Shown: positions 24,802 to 35,521, numbered from the stretch's first letter. The stretch: 64,000 nt of DNA from Alkalicoccobacillus gibsonii (GCF_016798245.1 NZ_JAEUZA010000001.1:232221-296220); one strand, 5' to 3'. Notes: generated by a model from the letters alone, not told the origin. Translations and numbers: made by a program.

Positions 24802-24840
24802 AAAACTGTTCTTTGTCATCCGACAAGGAGCAGTTTTTTT
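24802..24840 (+). terminator. Terminator after gpr
   Basis: AAAACTGTTCTTTGTC pairs imperfectly with GACAAGGAGCAGTTTT around a 4-5 base loop, and is followed by a T run. Confidence 0.8.
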
Positions 24841-24905
24841 GGTCTAGATGTCCTTTTGCTTGAATAGGATGGCTGTAGGTTGGTATTGGATGTAGGAGTG
24901 ATCAA

Positions 24906-26084
24906 ATGAAGCGAGCGGGGTTTCGAGGCATAACGATCAAAGTGAACCGGACAAGCATAAAGAAACTAATCATTTCGTGTGTACTTGGTGTCATTAGTTT
25001 GTTTATCTTAATCAGTCTTTTAACGTCAATTGGACAAGCACGAGGTGTCACTTCAGATAACATACATGAATGGTCTGTAGGTCTTATAAGCGAACAACTT
25101 TTACAAGTAATGGGTATGGAGAATAGTCATTTTACTGAAATGCTGCCTGAGGGGGAGAAACATTTGCAACTCGCTCCTTTAGCCTTTCATGTAATGACCA
25201 GTTTAAATCCTGAGGATCCACGAAGTTTTTTAGGGAGAGAGCTTCCAGGATTCACTTTCTTTGATTCAAAAATTTATATTGCGGGTGAGGGGACGGATTA
25301 TACAACATTGTCTCATGAATCAAGTCCTCCCATTGATGTGCAGCTTGCTGAACGAGATGCGAAAGAGGAGAGTTTGGAGAAAGTCATTCAGCTTGAGAAA
25401 GAAGCAGAGGAAGCAAAGCGAAAGCAAATGGAATCAGAGCAAAACACTGGAGATAAAAATGTTGTTTACTTAATTAACACACATGATACAGAATCCTTTT
25501 TGCCAGAATTAACCTCAAAAGAAGCGTTTAATAGTAAAGTAAACATTACTCAGACAAGTGAAAAGCTAAAACAAGAACTCGAAAAACGCGGAATAGGTAC
25601 AGTGAAGGAAGAGCGCAGTGTACAAGAAAGTTTGAATCAAAAAGGCTGGAATTATAATCGCTCGTATGAGGTTGCACGAGACTTTTTAGAGGAAGCAGTA
25701 GCAGGTCCGGAAGAATTTGAGTTGTTTTTTGACTTACATCGTGACTCTGCAGGGAGAGATAACACGGCCGCTACGATTAATGGTGTAGAGTATGCAAGAG
25801 TGTGGTTTATAGTCGGGGGGAATAATCCGAACTTCGACACGAATTTGAAGATGGCCGAAGATATTGATGGGTTACTTGAGAAAAAGTATCCAGGGTTAAG
25901 CCGTGGAGTAAGGATTAACGAAGGAGCAAGAACAAATGGAGTGTTTAACCAGGATCTATCTCCTCAAATGATGCTAGTAGAGGTAGGAGGAGTCGAAAAT
26001 ACACTTGAGGAAACGTATCATACAGCTGAAGCTCTAGCAGATGTCATATCTGAATACTATTGGAGTCAACAAAAGGAGGAGTAG
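24906..26084 (+). CDS. spoIIP: Stage II sporulation protein P
   Basis: Peptidoglycan amidase/endopeptidase of the DMP complex (SpoIID-M-P) that drives engulfment. A signal anchor spans about residues 20-42. A charged coiled-coil linker follows (Glu/Lys-rich, about 155-180). The C-terminal amidase domain has NTHDTESFLPE (about 191-201), FFDLHRDSAGRDNTA and MLVEVGG, which include the zinc-ligand His and Glu positions. Length 392 is normal. It overlaps no gene but abuts yqxA by two bases. Confidence 0.95.
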   Translation: MKRAGFRGITIKVNRTSIKKLIISCVLGVISLFILISLLTSIGQARGVTSDNIHEWSVGLISEQLLQVMGMENSHFTEMLPEGEKHLQLAPLAFHVMTSLNPEDPRSFLGRELPGFTFFDSKIYIAGEGTDYTTLSHESSPPIDVQLAERDAKEESLEKVIQLEKEAEEAKRKQMESEQNTGDKNVVYLINTHDTESFLPELTSKEAFNSKVNITQTSEKLKQELEKRGIGTVKEERSVQESLNQKGWNYNRSYEVARDFLEEAVAGPEEFELFFDLHRDSAGRDNTAATINGVEYARVWFIVGGNNPNFDTNLKMAEDIDGLLEKKYPGLSRGVRINEGARTNGVFNQDLSPQMMLVEVGGVENTLEETYHTAEALADVISEYYWSQQKEE

Positions 26085-26086
26085 CC

Positions 26087-26440
26087 ATGATGAAGAAACT
26101 GTTAATTTACGTCGGTATTGTGAGTGTTGCATTGTTACTCGGTGCGATGGGGGGCATTCAATATGTAAATGAACAGCTCGGGCTTTCTTCTCCAAAACCG
26201 CTTGAGGTTCAAGAAGTGAAAAAATTGGATCAGGTGGTCAACCAAAAAGTGATCGCTTCTGTTGATCTGGTTCAAAAATCAGAAGCGACAAACACTGAGA
26301 CTCCTCAAAATTTTTTCTCGGAGTCAGCGATGGCCGGTGCGAATAGTCTTGAGAATTTGACAAGGAAGGGTTTATCTAGTTTAGTCGGAGCGATTGAAGG
26401 ATTAAATGGTCGATCGCAGGAAAGTGAGACGGAAGAATAA
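26087..26440 (+). CDS. yqxA: YqxA family protein (DUF3679)
   Basis: A 117-residue protein with an N-terminal signal anchor (about 3-23) and a hydrophilic extracytoplasmic tail. It matches YqxA in size, position just after spoIIP, and the short motif GAMGGIQYVNEQLGL in the anchor-proximal part. AAGGAGG lies 7 bases before the first of two adjacent ATG codons. Function unknown; cotranscription with spoIIP suggests a sporulation role. Confidence 0.8.
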   Translation: MMKKLLIYVGIVSVALLLGAMGGIQYVNEQLGLSSPKPLEVQEVKKLDQVVNQKVIASVDLVQKSEATNTETPQNFFSESAMAGANSLENLTRKGLSSLVGAIEGLNGRSQESETEE

Positions 26441-26472
26441 AGAGACCTCTGAAAAACATTTTAGACTCTGTA

Positions 26473-26501
26473 TTGAACGTCTACCGGCAGCTTGCTATAA
26501 T
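26473..26501 (+). promoter_or_regulatory. Sigma-A promoter of lepA
   Basis: TTGAAC (26473-26478) and a perfect TATAAT (26496-26501) are spaced by 17 bases, about 45 bases upstream of the lepA ATG. Confidence 0.85.
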
Positions 26502-26545
26502 AGAGGATAGTGTATTTGTACGTAAGCTGTAGGAGTGATTGTAGA

Positions 26546-28366
26546 ATGAATAATGAAGAACGTATTGAAAGGCGAGAGAGGATTCGTAACTTCTCCATTA
26601 TCGCCCATATTGACCACGGAAAGTCTACGCTTGCCGATCGGATTCTAGAATTGACTGGAGCGCTCACGCACCGTGAAATGAAGGAACAAACGCTTGATGC
26701 GATGGACCTAGAGCGTGAGCGAGGCATTACCATAAAGCTAAACGCTGTTCAATTAACTTATAAAGCGAAGGATGGCGTTGAATACATTTTTCACTTAATT
26801 GATACACCGGGACACGTCGATTTTACATACGAAGTTTCTCGAAGTCTTGCTGCCTGTGAAGGTGCTCTACTCATTGTAGATGCTGCGCAAGGGATTGAAG
26901 CACAGACGCTCGCTAATGTGTATCTTGCTCTTGATAATGATCTTGAGATCCTTCCTGTTATTAATAAAATTGATCTACCGAGCGCGGAACCAGATCGTGT
27001 GAAGCAGGAAGTTGAAGACGTAATTGGCCTTGATACGTCTGAGGCTGTTCATGCGTCCGCGAAAAATGGAATAGGAATTGAAGAGATTCTTGAGCAGGTT
27101 GTTGAAAAAGTACCGGCACCTACTGGAGATCCAAGTGCTCCATTTAAAGCATTAATCTTTGATTCTTTGTATGATGCATACCGTGGAGTCATTGCTTACA
27201 TTCGTGTGGTTGAAGGAACAATCAAACCAGGTGACCGTATTCGGATGATGGCAACTGGTAAAGAGTTCGAGGTAAACGAGATTGGTGTTTTCACTCCTAA
27301 AGCAACAAAAAAGGATGAGCTAACGGTTGGAGATGTAGGGTTCCTTACAGCTGCTATCAAAAACGTTGGAGACACACGAGTAGGGGATACCATAACAAGT
27401 GCTGACAACCCGACAGATGAACCACTTCCAGGATATCGTCGAATGAATCCAATGGTGTACTGCGGATTGTATCCTGTTGATACGGGGGAATACAATGATT
27501 TACGTGAAGCGTTAGAGCGTCTTGAGTTAAATGATGCCTCGCTTCAATATGAGCCAGAGACTTCTCAAGCATTAGGATTTGGATTCCGTTGTGGATTCCT
27601 AGGTCTATTGCACATGGAGATTATTCAAGAGCGTATTGAACGTGAATTTGGGATTACTCTTATTACGACAGCTCCAAGTGTTATCTATACAGTTTCACTG
27701 ACAAATGGGGATTCTGTCCGAATTGATAACCCTTCAAACATGCCGGATGCTCAAAAAATTGAGCAAGTAGAAGAGCCATATGTACGTGCAAGTGTGATGG
27801 TTCCAAATGATTACGTAGGATCGGTGATGGAGCTTTGCCAAAAGAAACGTGGTATTTTCATCGATATGCAATATTTAGATGCAAACCGCGTTCAAATTGT
27901 GTACGAGATTCCATTGTCTGAGATTGTGTATGATTTCTTTGATCAATTAAAATCAAACACAAAAGGGTATGCATCATTTGATTACGAGTTAATTGGCTAC
28001 AAAGCATCTAAACTTGTAAAAATGGATATTCTTCTAAATGGAGAAACGGTTGATGCATTATCGATTATTGTGCACCGTGATTCTGCTTATGAACGTGGAA
28101 AGATCATTGTTGAGAAGCTGAAGGAATTAATTCCGAGGCAGCAGTTTGAGGTTCCTGTTCAAGCGAGTATCGGACAGAAAATCATTGCGCGCTCAACAAT
28201 CAAAGCGATGCGTAAAAACGTACTCGCGAAATGCTATGGTGGAGATATTTCACGTAAGCGTAAGCTACTAGAGAAACAAAAAGAAGGTAAGAAACGAATG
28301 AAGTCTGTCGGAAACGTTGAAGTGCCTCAAGAAGCATTTATGGCTGTTTTACGGATGGATGAATAA
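26546..28366 (+). CDS. lepA: Elongation factor 4 (LepA)
   Basis: Ribosome-associated GTPase, related to EF-G, that affects initiation and back-translocation under ionic stress. G1 is [13 protein letters not shown], the switch region has RERGITIK, G3 is DTPGHVDF, and G4 is NKIDLP. The family-specific C-terminal domain ends with [19 protein letters not shown]. It is 606 residues long. AGGAGTGA precedes the ATG; twelve further codons upstream overlap the promoter and are not translated. Confidence 0.97.
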   Translation: MNNEERIERRERIRNFSIIAHIDHGKSTLADRILELTGALTHREMKEQTLDAMDLERERGITIKLNAVQLTYKAKDGVEYIFHLIDTPGHVDFTYEVSRSLAACEGALLIVDAAQGIEAQTLANVYLALDNDLEILPVINKIDLPSAEPDRVKQEVEDVIGLDTSEAVHASAKNGIGIEEILEQVVEKVPAPTGDPSAPFKALIFDSLYDAYRGVIAYIRVVEGTIKPGDRIRMMATGKEFEVNEIGVFTPKATKKDELTVGDVGFLTAAIKNVGDTRVGDTITSADNPTDEPLPGYRRMNPMVYCGLYPVDTGEYNDLREALERLELNDASLQYEPETSQALGFGFRCGFLGLLHMEIIQERIEREFGITLITTAPSVIYTVSLTNGDSVRIDNPSNMPDAQKIEQVEEPYVRASVMVPNDYVGSVMELCQKKRGIFIDMQYLDANRVQIVYEIPLSEIVYDFFDQLKSNTKGYASFDYELIGYKASKLVKMDILLNGETVDALSIIVHRDSAYERGKIIVEKLKELIPRQQFEVPVQASIGQKIIARSTIKAMRKNVLAKCYGGDISRKRKLLEKQKEGKKRMKSVGNVEVPQEAFMAVLRMDE

Positions 28367-28372
28367 AAGTGT

Positions 28373-28398
28373 AAAGGCTGGCTTTTGCCGGCTTTTTA
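28373..28398 (+). terminator. Terminator after lepA
   Basis: An AAGGCTGGC / GCCGGCTTT-type stem with a T-rich loop is followed by five T, directly after the lepA stop. Confidence 0.7.
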
Positions 28399-28425
28399 CC
28401 ATGTTTAAGAGGGTGTTACCAAGTT

Positions 28426-29592
28426 ATGAGTCATCGTCATCAAGCCATCTATGTCCACATTCCTTTTTGCGAACATATTTGTCATTATTGTGATTTTAAT
28501 AAAGTATTTTTAAAAAATCAGCCCGTTCAAAGGTATTTAGAAGCTCTTTTAGATGAAATGAAAAAGGCTCAACAGAAGCATCAGGTAGAGAGAATTCGAA
28601 CAATTTATATAGGTGGAGGCACACCAACGGCTCTGACTGCCGAACAACTTTCATTCCTCGTAAAAGGGATGAAAGACATTTTTCCTTTGGAGAATGTAGA
28701 AGAGTGGACCGTGGAAGTCAATCCAGACAGTGCGGAAAAGGAAAAACTTCAAGCTTTGTATAATGAGGGTGTAAATCGATTAAGTATAGGAGTTCAAACA
28801 TTTGATCCTCATTTACTAGAAGCCATTGGACGAACGCATCGTACTGATAGTGTATACGAAGCTGTGAAGACAGCTCGAGAGGTCGGATTCCAAAACCTTT
28901 CCATTGACTTGATGTTTGGTCTGCCACATCAAACACCAGAATCGTTTAGAGAAACCCTGCATCAAGCTGCTAAGTTAGAAGTAGAACACATTTCTGCTTA
29001 CTCTTTAAAGATTGAAGAAAAAACAGTTTTCTTTAACCGCCAGCGCAAAGGATCTCTTCATCTGCCGCCAGAGGAGTATGAAGTAGAAATGTATCACGAC
29101 CTTCGTGCGATTACGCGAGATGCAGGCTATACACAGTATGAAATTAGTAATTTCTCAAAACCAAAGTACGAGAGTAAGCACAATCTAGTTTATTGGGACA
29201 ATTCCACGTATTTTGGTTTTGGAGCTGGAGCGTCTGGATATATAGAAGGTGTGAGATATCAAAACATTGGGCCTGTAAATCAGTACATTGATGCAGTGGA
29301 AGCGAATGAGCTACCTAGATTAAATGCTCATCAAGTGACAAAGGTAGAGCAGCTAGAGGAAGCGATGTTTTTGGGCTTACGCAAACGAGAAGGGGTTCAC
29401 CCTGAGTCATTCTATGCTCAATATGGTATACGTTTAGAAGATGTATATGAGAAGCAAATTGAAGATAATATCCAAAAAGGTCTCCTAGAGTACAAAGCCG
29501 GATCGCTCCGACTAAGCGATGAAGGACTCCTTTTAGGGAACGAAGTATTTGAGTCATTTTTAGCTGTTCTGGATGAGGAAAATCTAGTTTAG
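28426..29592 (+). CDS. hemW: HemW, radical SAM heme chaperone
   Basis: A radical SAM protein of the HemN family; short members like this (388 aa) act as heme-binding chaperones and lack coproporphyrinogen oxidase activity. The 4Fe-4S motif CxxxCxxC is seen in HIPFCEHICHYCDF (about 12-25), with IGGGTPT (near 64-70) and the HemN C-terminal domain (HNLVYWDNSTYFGFGAGA). It lies between lepA and hrcA, as in Bacillus. Confidence 0.93.
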   Translation: MSHRHQAIYVHIPFCEHICHYCDFNKVFLKNQPVQRYLEALLDEMKKAQQKHQVERIRTIYIGGGTPTALTAEQLSFLVKGMKDIFPLENVEEWTVEVNPDSAEKEKLQALYNEGVNRLSIGVQTFDPHLLEAIGRTHRTDSVYEAVKTAREVGFQNLSIDLMFGLPHQTPESFRETLHQAAKLEVEHISAYSLKIEEKTVFFNRQRKGSLHLPPEEYEVEMYHDLRAITRDAGYTQYEISNFSKPKYESKHNLVYWDNSTYFGFGAGASGYIEGVRYQNIGPVNQYIDAVEANELPRLNAHQVTKVEQLEEAMFLGLRKREGVHPESFYAQYGIRLEDVYEKQIEDNIQKGLLEYKAGSLRLSDEGLLLGNEVFESFLAVLDEENLV

Positions 29593-29621
29593 GATTCAGG
29601 TTTTTTCTCGAGGCATTCATA

Positions 29622-29650
29622 TTGACAAACTCTGACCTATTTGATAACTT
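29622..29650 (+). promoter_or_regulatory. Sigma-A promoter of the hrcA-dnaK operon
   Basis: A perfect TTGACA (29622-29627) and TAACTT (29645-29650) are spaced by 17 bases. The CIRCE operator starts 11 bases downstream and so covers the transcription start. Confidence 0.8.
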
Positions 29651-29660
29651 ATCAATAGAA

Positions 29661-29687
29661 TTAGCACTCGTAATTAGAGAGTGCTAA
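29661..29687 (+). promoter_or_regulatory. CIRCE operator (HrcA binding site)
   Basis: The exact inverted repeat TTAGCACTC-N9-GAGTGCTAA, the consensus CIRCE element. HrcA binds it to repress the heat-shock operon until unfolded protein titrates GroE. Confidence 0.98.
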
Positions 29688-29702
29688 CAGGGGTGATTCG
29701 GG

Positions 29703-30728
29703 ATGCTGACAGATAGACAGTTGTCCATTTTGAGTGCGATAGTTGATGAATATATTCGTTCTGCGGAGCCGGTCGGTTCTCGTAGCATCTCAAAGCGTCA
29801 TGATATTTCGTTTAGTCCTGCTACGATCAGGAATGATATGTCTGATTTAGAAGAGCTAGGTTTTCTTGAGAAACCACACAGCTCAGCCGGGCGAATTCCC
29901 TCTCAAAAGGGATATCGCTTTTATGTCGATCACTTGTTAATGCCTCACAGGCTAACAGTGAAAGAAAAAGAAAGTATTCATACAGTTTTTTCATCTCAGG
30001 CTCAAGAGCTTGAAGAGATGTTTAGGCAGTCTGCACGTATTCTTTCAGAAATGACAAGTTATATTTCAATTGTGCTTGGTCCAGAAATGGAAGATGCAAG
30101 ATTACGTAATGTGCAAATTGTGCCTTTGTCTTCTGAAAAGGCGATCTTAATTCTCGTTAGCACCACAGGTCACGTTGAAAATCAAATGCTTCATTTATCT
30201 GAAAGGATTGATCCATCAGATTTAGAACGCTTGGTTAATATCATGAACCAACGACTAATGGGAATCCCGCTTTACAAACTTCAGTCTGCAATTCAAACTG
30301 AAATGGCTCAAGTCATGCGTGAGCATGTAAAGGCTTATGACTCACTGCTTGAAAGTTTGCAGCTTTCCCTTTCTATGGAACGTCCTCATAAGGTGTTTTA
30401 TAGTGGAAAAACAAACATTTTGAACCAGCCTGAGTTTAGAGATGTAGATAAAGTGCGTTTGCTCTTTAATTTTTTAGAGGAAGATCAGAGCATGCATCAG
30501 CTATTACGTATGCAGAACACGGGTCTTCAGGTGAAGATCGGCCACGAAAATCAGCTTGAAGCATTTGATGATTGCAGTATGATTACGGCTGATTATTCAA
30601 TTGGCAATCAACATGTTGGCACGATTGGGATTATCGGTCCCACCCGGATGGAATATCATCGAGCCATCAAAGTTGTTGACTACCTTTCAAAAGATTTAAC
30701 AAGGTTATTGACAAAGCTGTATCAATAA
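29703..30728 (+). CDS. hrcA: Heat-inducible transcription repressor HrcA
   Basis: Repressor of class I heat-shock genes. The N-terminal winged helix begins MLTDRQLSILSAIVDEYI and continues with the recognition part SPATIRNDMSDLEELG (about 38-53). A GAF-like middle domain follows; the C-terminal region ends VVDYLSKDLTRLL. It is 341 residues long. It binds the CIRCE element just upstream, so it represses its own operon with grpE, dnaK and dnaJ. Confidence 0.96.
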   Translation: MLTDRQLSILSAIVDEYIRSAEPVGSRSISKRHDISFSPATIRNDMSDLEELGFLEKPHSSAGRIPSQKGYRFYVDHLLMPHRLTVKEKESIHTVFSSQAQELEEMFRQSARILSEMTSYISIVLGPEMEDARLRNVQIVPLSSEKAILILVSTTGHVENQMLHLSERIDPSDLERLVNIMNQRLMGIPLYKLQSAIQTEMAQVMREHVKAYDSLLESLQLSLSMERPHKVFYSGKTNILNQPEFRDVDKVRLLFNFLEEDQSMHQLLRMQNTGLQVKIGHENQLEAFDDCSMITADYSIGNQHVGTIGIIGPTRMEYHRAIKVVDYLSKDLTRLLTKLYQ

Positions 30729-30746
30729 CACACGAATTGGTAATAG

Positions 30747-30778
30747 TGACTAGAGCGTACCTTTGTTCGTTCTAGTCA
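30747..30778 (+). other. Hairpin between hrcA and grpE
   Basis: TGACTAGAGCG pairs with CGTTCTAGTCA (one G-U) around a 10-base loop. There is no T run, so it is more likely an mRNA-stability or processing structure than a terminator. The same 11-mer recurs at 33326 upstream of dnaJ. Confidence 0.5.
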
Positions 30779-30816
30779 TCAATACATAGTTAATGGGTTA
30801 TGGAGGTGAATGTTAC

Positions 30817-31398
30817 GTGAGTAATGAAAACAAACAACAACATGAGCAAGAACAAGAAGAAGCTGAACAAAAAGAGCAAGATCAAGAGCAAGAAATGGCT
30901 GATGTGATGGAAGGGCAAGTGATAGAAGAGCAAGAAGTGGCAGACGAAGAATCTGCTGAAGCGGCTCATCAAGCTGAAGTTGCCGATCTAAACAACCGTC
31001 TATTGCGAGTTCAGGCTGATTATGATAACTTCCGTAGACGTTCTCGTGAGGAGAAGGAAGCGGCTGCTAAATATAGAGCACAGGGCTTTATCGAAGAATT
31101 GCTTCCTGCTTTAGATAATTTCGAGCGTGCGCTTTCTGTGAAACCAGAGAGTGAGGAAGCAAAATCTTTAGCTCAAGGATTAAACATGGTTTACAACCAG
31201 CTTCAAGAAGCGTTAAAAAAAGAAGGCGTAACGGCCATCGAAACAGTAGGTCAACCATTTGATCCTCATCTACACCAAGCAGTCATGCAAGTGGAAGAGG
31301 AAGGGTTTGAATCAAATCAAGTAGTTGAAGAGCTTCAAAAAGGCTATAAGTTAAAGGACCGTGTATTGCGTCCTTCAATGGTAAAAGTAAACGCCTAA
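30817..31398 (+). CDS. grpE: GrpE, nucleotide exchange factor of DnaK
   Basis: Exchanges ADP on DnaK. The N-terminal about 45 residues are very rich in Glu and Gln ([18 protein letters not shown]). A long coiled coil follows, then the conserved [16 protein letters not shown] (about 65-80) and the C-terminal beta domain with [15 protein letters not shown] and VLRPSMVKV. The GTG start is chosen because GGAGGTGA lies 7 bases before it. It has 193 residues. Confidence 0.94.
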   Translation: MSNENKQQHEQEQEEAEQKEQDQEQEMADVMEGQVIEEQEVADEESAEAAHQAEVADLNNRLLRVQADYDNFRRRSREEKEAAAKYRAQGFIEELLPALDNFERALSVKPESEEAKSLAQGLNMVYNQLQEALKKEGVTAIETVGQPFDPHLHQAVMQVEEEGFESNQVVEELQKGYKLKDRVLRPSMVKVNA

Positions 31399-31435
31399 AC
31401 TAAACTAAATTTATAAATCAGGAGGAAGATCCGAT

Positions 31436-33277
31436 ATGAGTAAGATTATTGGAATTGACTTAGGAACAACCAATTCATGTGTAGCAGTAATGGAAGGTGG
31501 GGAAGCAACTGTTATCCCTAACCCAGAAGGTAACCGTACAACGCCATCTGTTATCGCGTTTAAAGATGGTGAGCGTCTAGTAGGTGAAGTTGCAAAGCGT
31601 CAAGCGGTGACAAACCCTAACACTGTTATCTCTATCAAGCGTCACATGGGTACTGACTATAAAGAAACAATCGAAGGAACTGAGTTCACTCCTCAAGAGC
31701 TTTCAGCTATCATCCTTCAGAAGCTTAAATCTGATGCTGAAGCATACTTAGGTGAGACAGTAACAAACGCTGTAATCACAGTGCCTGCATACTTTAATGA
31801 CTCTCAACGTCAAGCAACAAAAGATGCTGGTAAAATTGCTGGTCTTCAAGTAGATCGTATTGTCAATGAGCCAACAGCAGCTGCACTTGCATACGGACTT
31901 GAAAAAGAAGAAGATCAAACAATCCTTGTTTATGACTTAGGTGGCGGTACGTTTGACGTATCCATTCTTGAATTAGGTGATGGTTTCTTCGAAGTTAAAG
32001 CAACATCTGGGGACAACAAGCTTGGTGGGGATGATTTTGATGAAGTCATCATTAACTACCTTGTTGAACAATTCAAGAAAGATAATGGCATTGACCTTTC
32101 TCAAGATAAAATGGCAATGCAACGTCTGAAAGATGCTGCTGAAAAAGCGAAAAAGGACCTTTCTGGTGTTACACAAACTCAGATTTCACTTCCGTTTATC
32201 ACAGCTGATTCTACTGGTCCGAAGCACCTTGAGATCTCACTAAGCCGTGCTAAATTTGAAGAAATCTCTTCTGATCTTGTAGAACGCACTCTTGCACCAA
32301 CACGCCGTGCGATGCAAGATGCGGGACTTTCTGCAAGTGAAATTGACAAAATTGTTCTAGTTGGTGGATCAACTCGTATCCCAGCTGTACAAGAAGCAAT
32401 CAAACAACTTACTGGTAAAGACCCTCATAAAGGTGTAAACCCGGATGAAGTAGTAGCTCTTGGAGCAGCGATTCAAGCTGGTGTCCTAACAGGAGATGTT
32501 AAAGATGTTGTTCTTCTTGACGTGACTCCATTATCACTTGGTATTGAAACAATGGGCGGAGTGTTCACAAAGCTAATTGACCGTAACACAACGATTCCAA
32601 CATCAAAATCACAAGTGTTCTCTACAGCTGCTGATAATCAGCCATCTGTTGATATTCATGTATTACAAGGTGAGCGCGAAATGGCTGCTCATAACAAAAC
32701 GCTAGGTCGCTTCCAATTAGCGGATATTCCACCAGCACCACGCGGTGTTCCACAAATTGAAGTTGCTTTTGATATTGATGCCAATGGTATCGTAAATGTA
32801 AAAGCAAAAGATCTAGGAACTAACAAAGAGCAATCCATCACAATCACATCTTCTTCAGGTTTATCAGATGAAGAAGTAGAACAAATGGTTAAAGACGCTG
32901 AAGCAAATGCTGAAGAAGACAAAAAACGTCGTGAAGAGGTAGAACTTCGCAACGAAGCAGATCAGCTTGTATTCTCTACAGACAAAACGCTTAAAGACTT
33001 AGGCGATAATGTTGAACAAGAAGAGAAAGAAAAAGCAGAAGCTGCAAAAGATAAGCTAAAAGCGGCAATTGAAGCAGATAATCTTGATGAGATTCGTACA
33101 GCTAAGGATGAACTTCAAGAAATCGTTATGGCTCTTACAACAAAAATGTACGAGCAAGCGGCTCAAGCAGCACAAGCTGGACAAGAGGGCGGAGCAGAAA
33201 ATGCCCAAGATGATTCCGTTGTTGATGCTGAGTACGAAGAAGTTCAAGACGAAGATCAAGACAAAAAAGATAAGTAA
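31436..33277 (+). CDS. dnaK: Chaperone DnaK (Hsp70)
   Basis: Hsp70 chaperone of 613 residues. The ATPase domain starts [19 protein letters not shown] and includes [17 protein letters not shown] and [14 protein letters not shown]. The substrate domain (about 385-500) has the conserved [17 protein letters not shown] linker strand. A short deletion near the N-terminus, typical of Gram-positive DnaK, is present. The tail is acidic ([13 protein letters not shown]). AGGAGGA precedes the ATG. Confidence 0.98.
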   Translation: MSKIIGIDLGTTNSCVAVMEGGEATVIPNPEGNRTTPSVIAFKDGERLVGEVAKRQAVTNPNTVISIKRHMGTDYKETIEGTEFTPQELSAIILQKLKSDAEAYLGETVTNAVITVPAYFNDSQRQATKDAGKIAGLQVDRIVNEPTAAALAYGLEKEEDQTILVYDLGGGTFDVSILELGDGFFEVKATSGDNKLGGDDFDEVIINYLVEQFKKDNGIDLSQDKMAMQRLKDAAEKAKKDLSGVTQTQISLPFITADSTGPKHLEISLSRAKFEEISSDLVERTLAPTRRAMQDAGLSASEIDKIVLVGGSTRIPAVQEAIKQLTGKDPHKGVNPDEVVALGAAIQAGVLTGDVKDVVLLDVTPLSLGIETMGGVFTKLIDRNTTIPTSKSQVFSTAADNQPSVDIHVLQGEREMAAHNKTLGRFQLADIPPAPRGVPQIEVAFDIDANGIVNVKAKDLGTNKEQSITITSSSGLSDEEVEQMVKDAEANAEEDKKRREEVELRNEADQLVFSTDKTLKDLGDNVEQEEKEKAEAAKDKLKAAIEADNLDEIRTAKDELQEIVMALTTKMYEQAAQAAQAGQEGGAENAQDDSVVDAEYEEVQDEDQDKKDK

Positions 33278-33288
33278 GTAATGTGGAA

Positions 33289-33324
33289 AAGTCAAAGTCA
33301 GCATGTATGGCTTTGGCTTTTTCT
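33289..33324 (+). terminator. Attenuator/terminator between dnaK and dnaJ
   Basis: A 12-bp stem (AAGTCAAAGTCA paired with TGGCTTTGGCTT, with G-U pairs) around GCATGTA is followed by TTTTTC. It would reduce read-through from dnaK into dnaJ. Confidence 0.7.
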
Positions 33325-33340
33325 TTGACTAGAGCGCATC

Positions 33341-33370
33341 TTGCGCCTTATTGCATAGAGATGGTATGAT
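33341..33370 (+). promoter_or_regulatory. Candidate internal promoter for dnaJ
   Basis: TTGCGC (33341-33346) and TATGAT (33365-33370, five of six to TATAAT) are spaced by 18 bases, about 50 bases before the dnaJ start and downstream of the attenuator. Confidence 0.5.
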
Positions 33371-33419
33371 GAACGTTATGAGTAAATAGCGCATTTTTAA
33401 TTGGTTGGGAGTGGATGAC

Positions 33420-34535
33420 GTGAGTAAACGGGATTACTATGAAGTACTTGGAGTAGATAAAAACGCTTCTGTTGATGAGGTAAAAAAAGCCTACAGAAAG
33501 CTAGCGCGTACCTATCATCCAGACGTGAATAAAGCTGAAGATGCTGAAGCGAAATTTAAAGAAGTAAAAGAAGCCTATGATGTATTAAGTGATCCACAAC
33601 AAAAATCTCAATATGATCAATTTGGACATACAGATCCGAACCAAGGTTTTGGTGGTGGAGCTGGTGGAGATTTTGGTGGATTTAACGATATCTTTGACAT
33701 GTTCTTCGGCGGTGGCGGCGGTAGACGGAATCCGAACGGACCTCGTCAAGGAGCGGACCTTCAATACACAATGACGTTAGAGTTTAAAGAAGCTGTCTTT
33801 GGAAAAGACACAGAAATTGAGATTCCACGTGAAGAAAACTGTAATACATGTTCTGGTTCAGGTGCGAAGCCTGGAACGAAGCCAGAGACGTGTTCACATT
33901 GTGGTGGATCTGGTCAGCTAAATGTAGAGCAAAATACTCCTTTTGGCCGCGTAGTGAATCGCAGAGTATGTAACCACTGTGAAGGTACAGGTAAAATGAT
34001 TAAGGATAAGTGTTCTACTTGTGGCGGTAAAGGAAAAGTACGTAAGCGTAAGAAGATTAATGTGAAGGTTCCAGCAGGAATTGATCATGGTCAACAAATG
34101 CGTGTATCTGGCCAAGGTGAGCCTGGTGCGAACGGTGGTCCAGCTGGAGATCTATATGTGGTATTTAACGTGAAACCACATGAATTCTTTGAGCGCGATG
34201 GGGAAGACATTCATTGTGAAATGCCTCTTACATTTACACAGGTAGCTTTAGGTGATGAAATTGAAGTGCCAACGTTAAATGGGAAAATCAAATTGAAGAT
34301 CCCTGCAGGTACTCAAACTGGAACAAACTTTAGACTACGTGGTAAAGGTGTGCCGAATGTACATGGTCGTGGTCAAGGAGATCAGCATGTCATCGTCCGC
34401 GTAGTTACGCCGAAAAACTTAAGTGAAAAAGAAAAAGAAATCATGAGAGAGTTTGCGGAAACAAACGGAAGTCATACAATTGAGGAACAGGATTCCTTCT
34501 TCTCTAAAGTGAAACGAGCATTTAAGGGCGAATAA
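33420..34535 (+). CDS. dnaJ: Chaperone DnaJ (Hsp40)
   Basis: Type I Hsp40 that delivers substrates to DnaK and stimulates its ATPase. The J domain has HPD in TYHPDVNKA (about 32-34), a Gly/Phe region follows ([11 protein letters not shown]), then four CxxCxGxG zinc repeats ([32 protein letters not shown]) and the C-terminal substrate domains. GTG start with GGGAGTGG about 5 bases upstream. It has 371 residues. Confidence 0.96.
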   Translation: MSKRDYYEVLGVDKNASVDEVKKAYRKLARTYHPDVNKAEDAEAKFKEVKEAYDVLSDPQQKSQYDQFGHTDPNQGFGGGAGGDFGGFNDIFDMFFGGGGGRRNPNGPRQGADLQYTMTLEFKEAVFGKDTEIEIPREENCNTCSGSGAKPGTKPETCSHCGGSGQLNVEQNTPFGRVVNRRVCNHCEGTGKMIKDKCSTCGGKGKVRKRKKINVKVPAGIDHGQQMRVSGQGEPGANGGPAGDLYVVFNVKPHEFFERDGEDIHCEMPLTFTQVALGDEIEVPTLNGKIKLKIPAGTQTGTNFRLRGKGVPNVHGRGQGDQHVIVRVVTPKNLSEKEKEIMREFAETNGSHTIEEQDSFFSKVKRAFKGE

Positions 34536-34570
34536 CTAGGTACGAAACGAATTATGGGAGTGATTTAAGC

Positions 34571-35521
34571 TTGAAGTGGGCAGAGTTCAGTATTCATACA
34601 ACACAAGCAGCAGTAGAACCGGTATGTCACATTCTTCACCAATCAGGTGCAAGTGGTGTTGTCATTGAGGATCCAAGTGATTTAGTGAAAGATTGGGATC
34701 TAGAGTATGGGAAGGTGTATGAGCTTTCTCCAGATGATTATCCTGAAGAAGGTGTAATCGTTAAAGCCTATTTCCCAGTGAACAGCTTTCTTAATGAAAC
34801 AATCGAAGAGACAAAAGGCGAGATAAACGGCCTAACCGCTCATCAGATTGACCTTGGAAAAAATAAGGTTATTGTATCCGAAGTGGATGAAGAAGATTGG
34901 GCTACTGCCTGGAAAAAGTATTATCATCCCATAAAAGTTTCTAATCAGATTACCATTATCCCGACATGGGAAGAGTATACGCCAAATGAGGGTGAAATGA
35001 TTATTGAACTTGATCCAGGAATGGCATTTGGAACGGGAACTCATCCAACAACCATCCTGTCAATCCAAGCGATCGAAAAAACAATTACTGCTGGAGACCG
35101 TGTCTTAGATGTTGGCACGGGCTCTGGTGTGCTTGCTATTGCTGCTGCAAAGCTTGCGGCTAAAAAAGTAGATGCTTATGATTTAGATGATGTGGCAGTC
35201 ACAAGCGCAATTGGAAATGTAGAACTAAATCAAGCGACAGCTATCATTAATGTGAAGCAAAACGACTTAGTAAAAGGTGTGGAGCCTGAGTCATATGACT
35301 TAGTCGTAGCAAACATTTTAGCTGAGATTATCACTTCCTTTACAGATGATGTTTTTTCAATTCTTCGTCCAGGTGGAACATACGTAACGTCAGGGATTAT
35401 TCAGCGTAAAAAACAAGATGTAAAAGATGCACTAACCACATCTGGGTTCTTAATAACTGAAATCACAGAAATGGAAGATTGGGTAGCCATAACAGCCGTA
35501 AAACCAGAGGACTCTATGTAA
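34571..35521 (+). CDS. prmA: Ribosomal protein L11 methyltransferase
   Basis: Trimethylates L11 on the ribosome using SAM. The N-terminal substrate domain is followed by the SAM motif DVGTGSGVLAIAAAKLAA (about 178-195) and DLVVANILAEII, the catalytic Asn motif region. It is 316 residues. TTG start with GGGAGTGA upstream. It follows dnaJ by 35 bases and shares TAATG with rsmE. Confidence 0.94.
   Translation: MKWAEFSIHTTQAAVEPVCHILHQSGASGVVIEDPSDLVKDWDLEYGKVYELSPDDYPEEGVIVKAYFPVNSFLNETIEETKGEINGLTAHQIDLGKNKVIVSEVDEEDWATAWKKYYHPIKVSNQITIIPTWEEYTPNEGEMIIELDPGMAFGTGTHPTTILSIQAIEKTITAGDRVLDVGTGSGVLAIAAAKLAAKKVDAYDLDDVAVTSAIGNVELNQATAIINVKQNDLVKGVEPESYDLVVANILAEIITSFTDDVFSILRPGGTYVTSGIIQRKKQDVKDALTTSGFLITEITEMEDWVAITAVKPEDSM

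Noticed and set aside
30747-30778. Terminator after hrcA
   Set aside because: The stem is good but no T run follows, so it is unlikely to end transcription before grpE.
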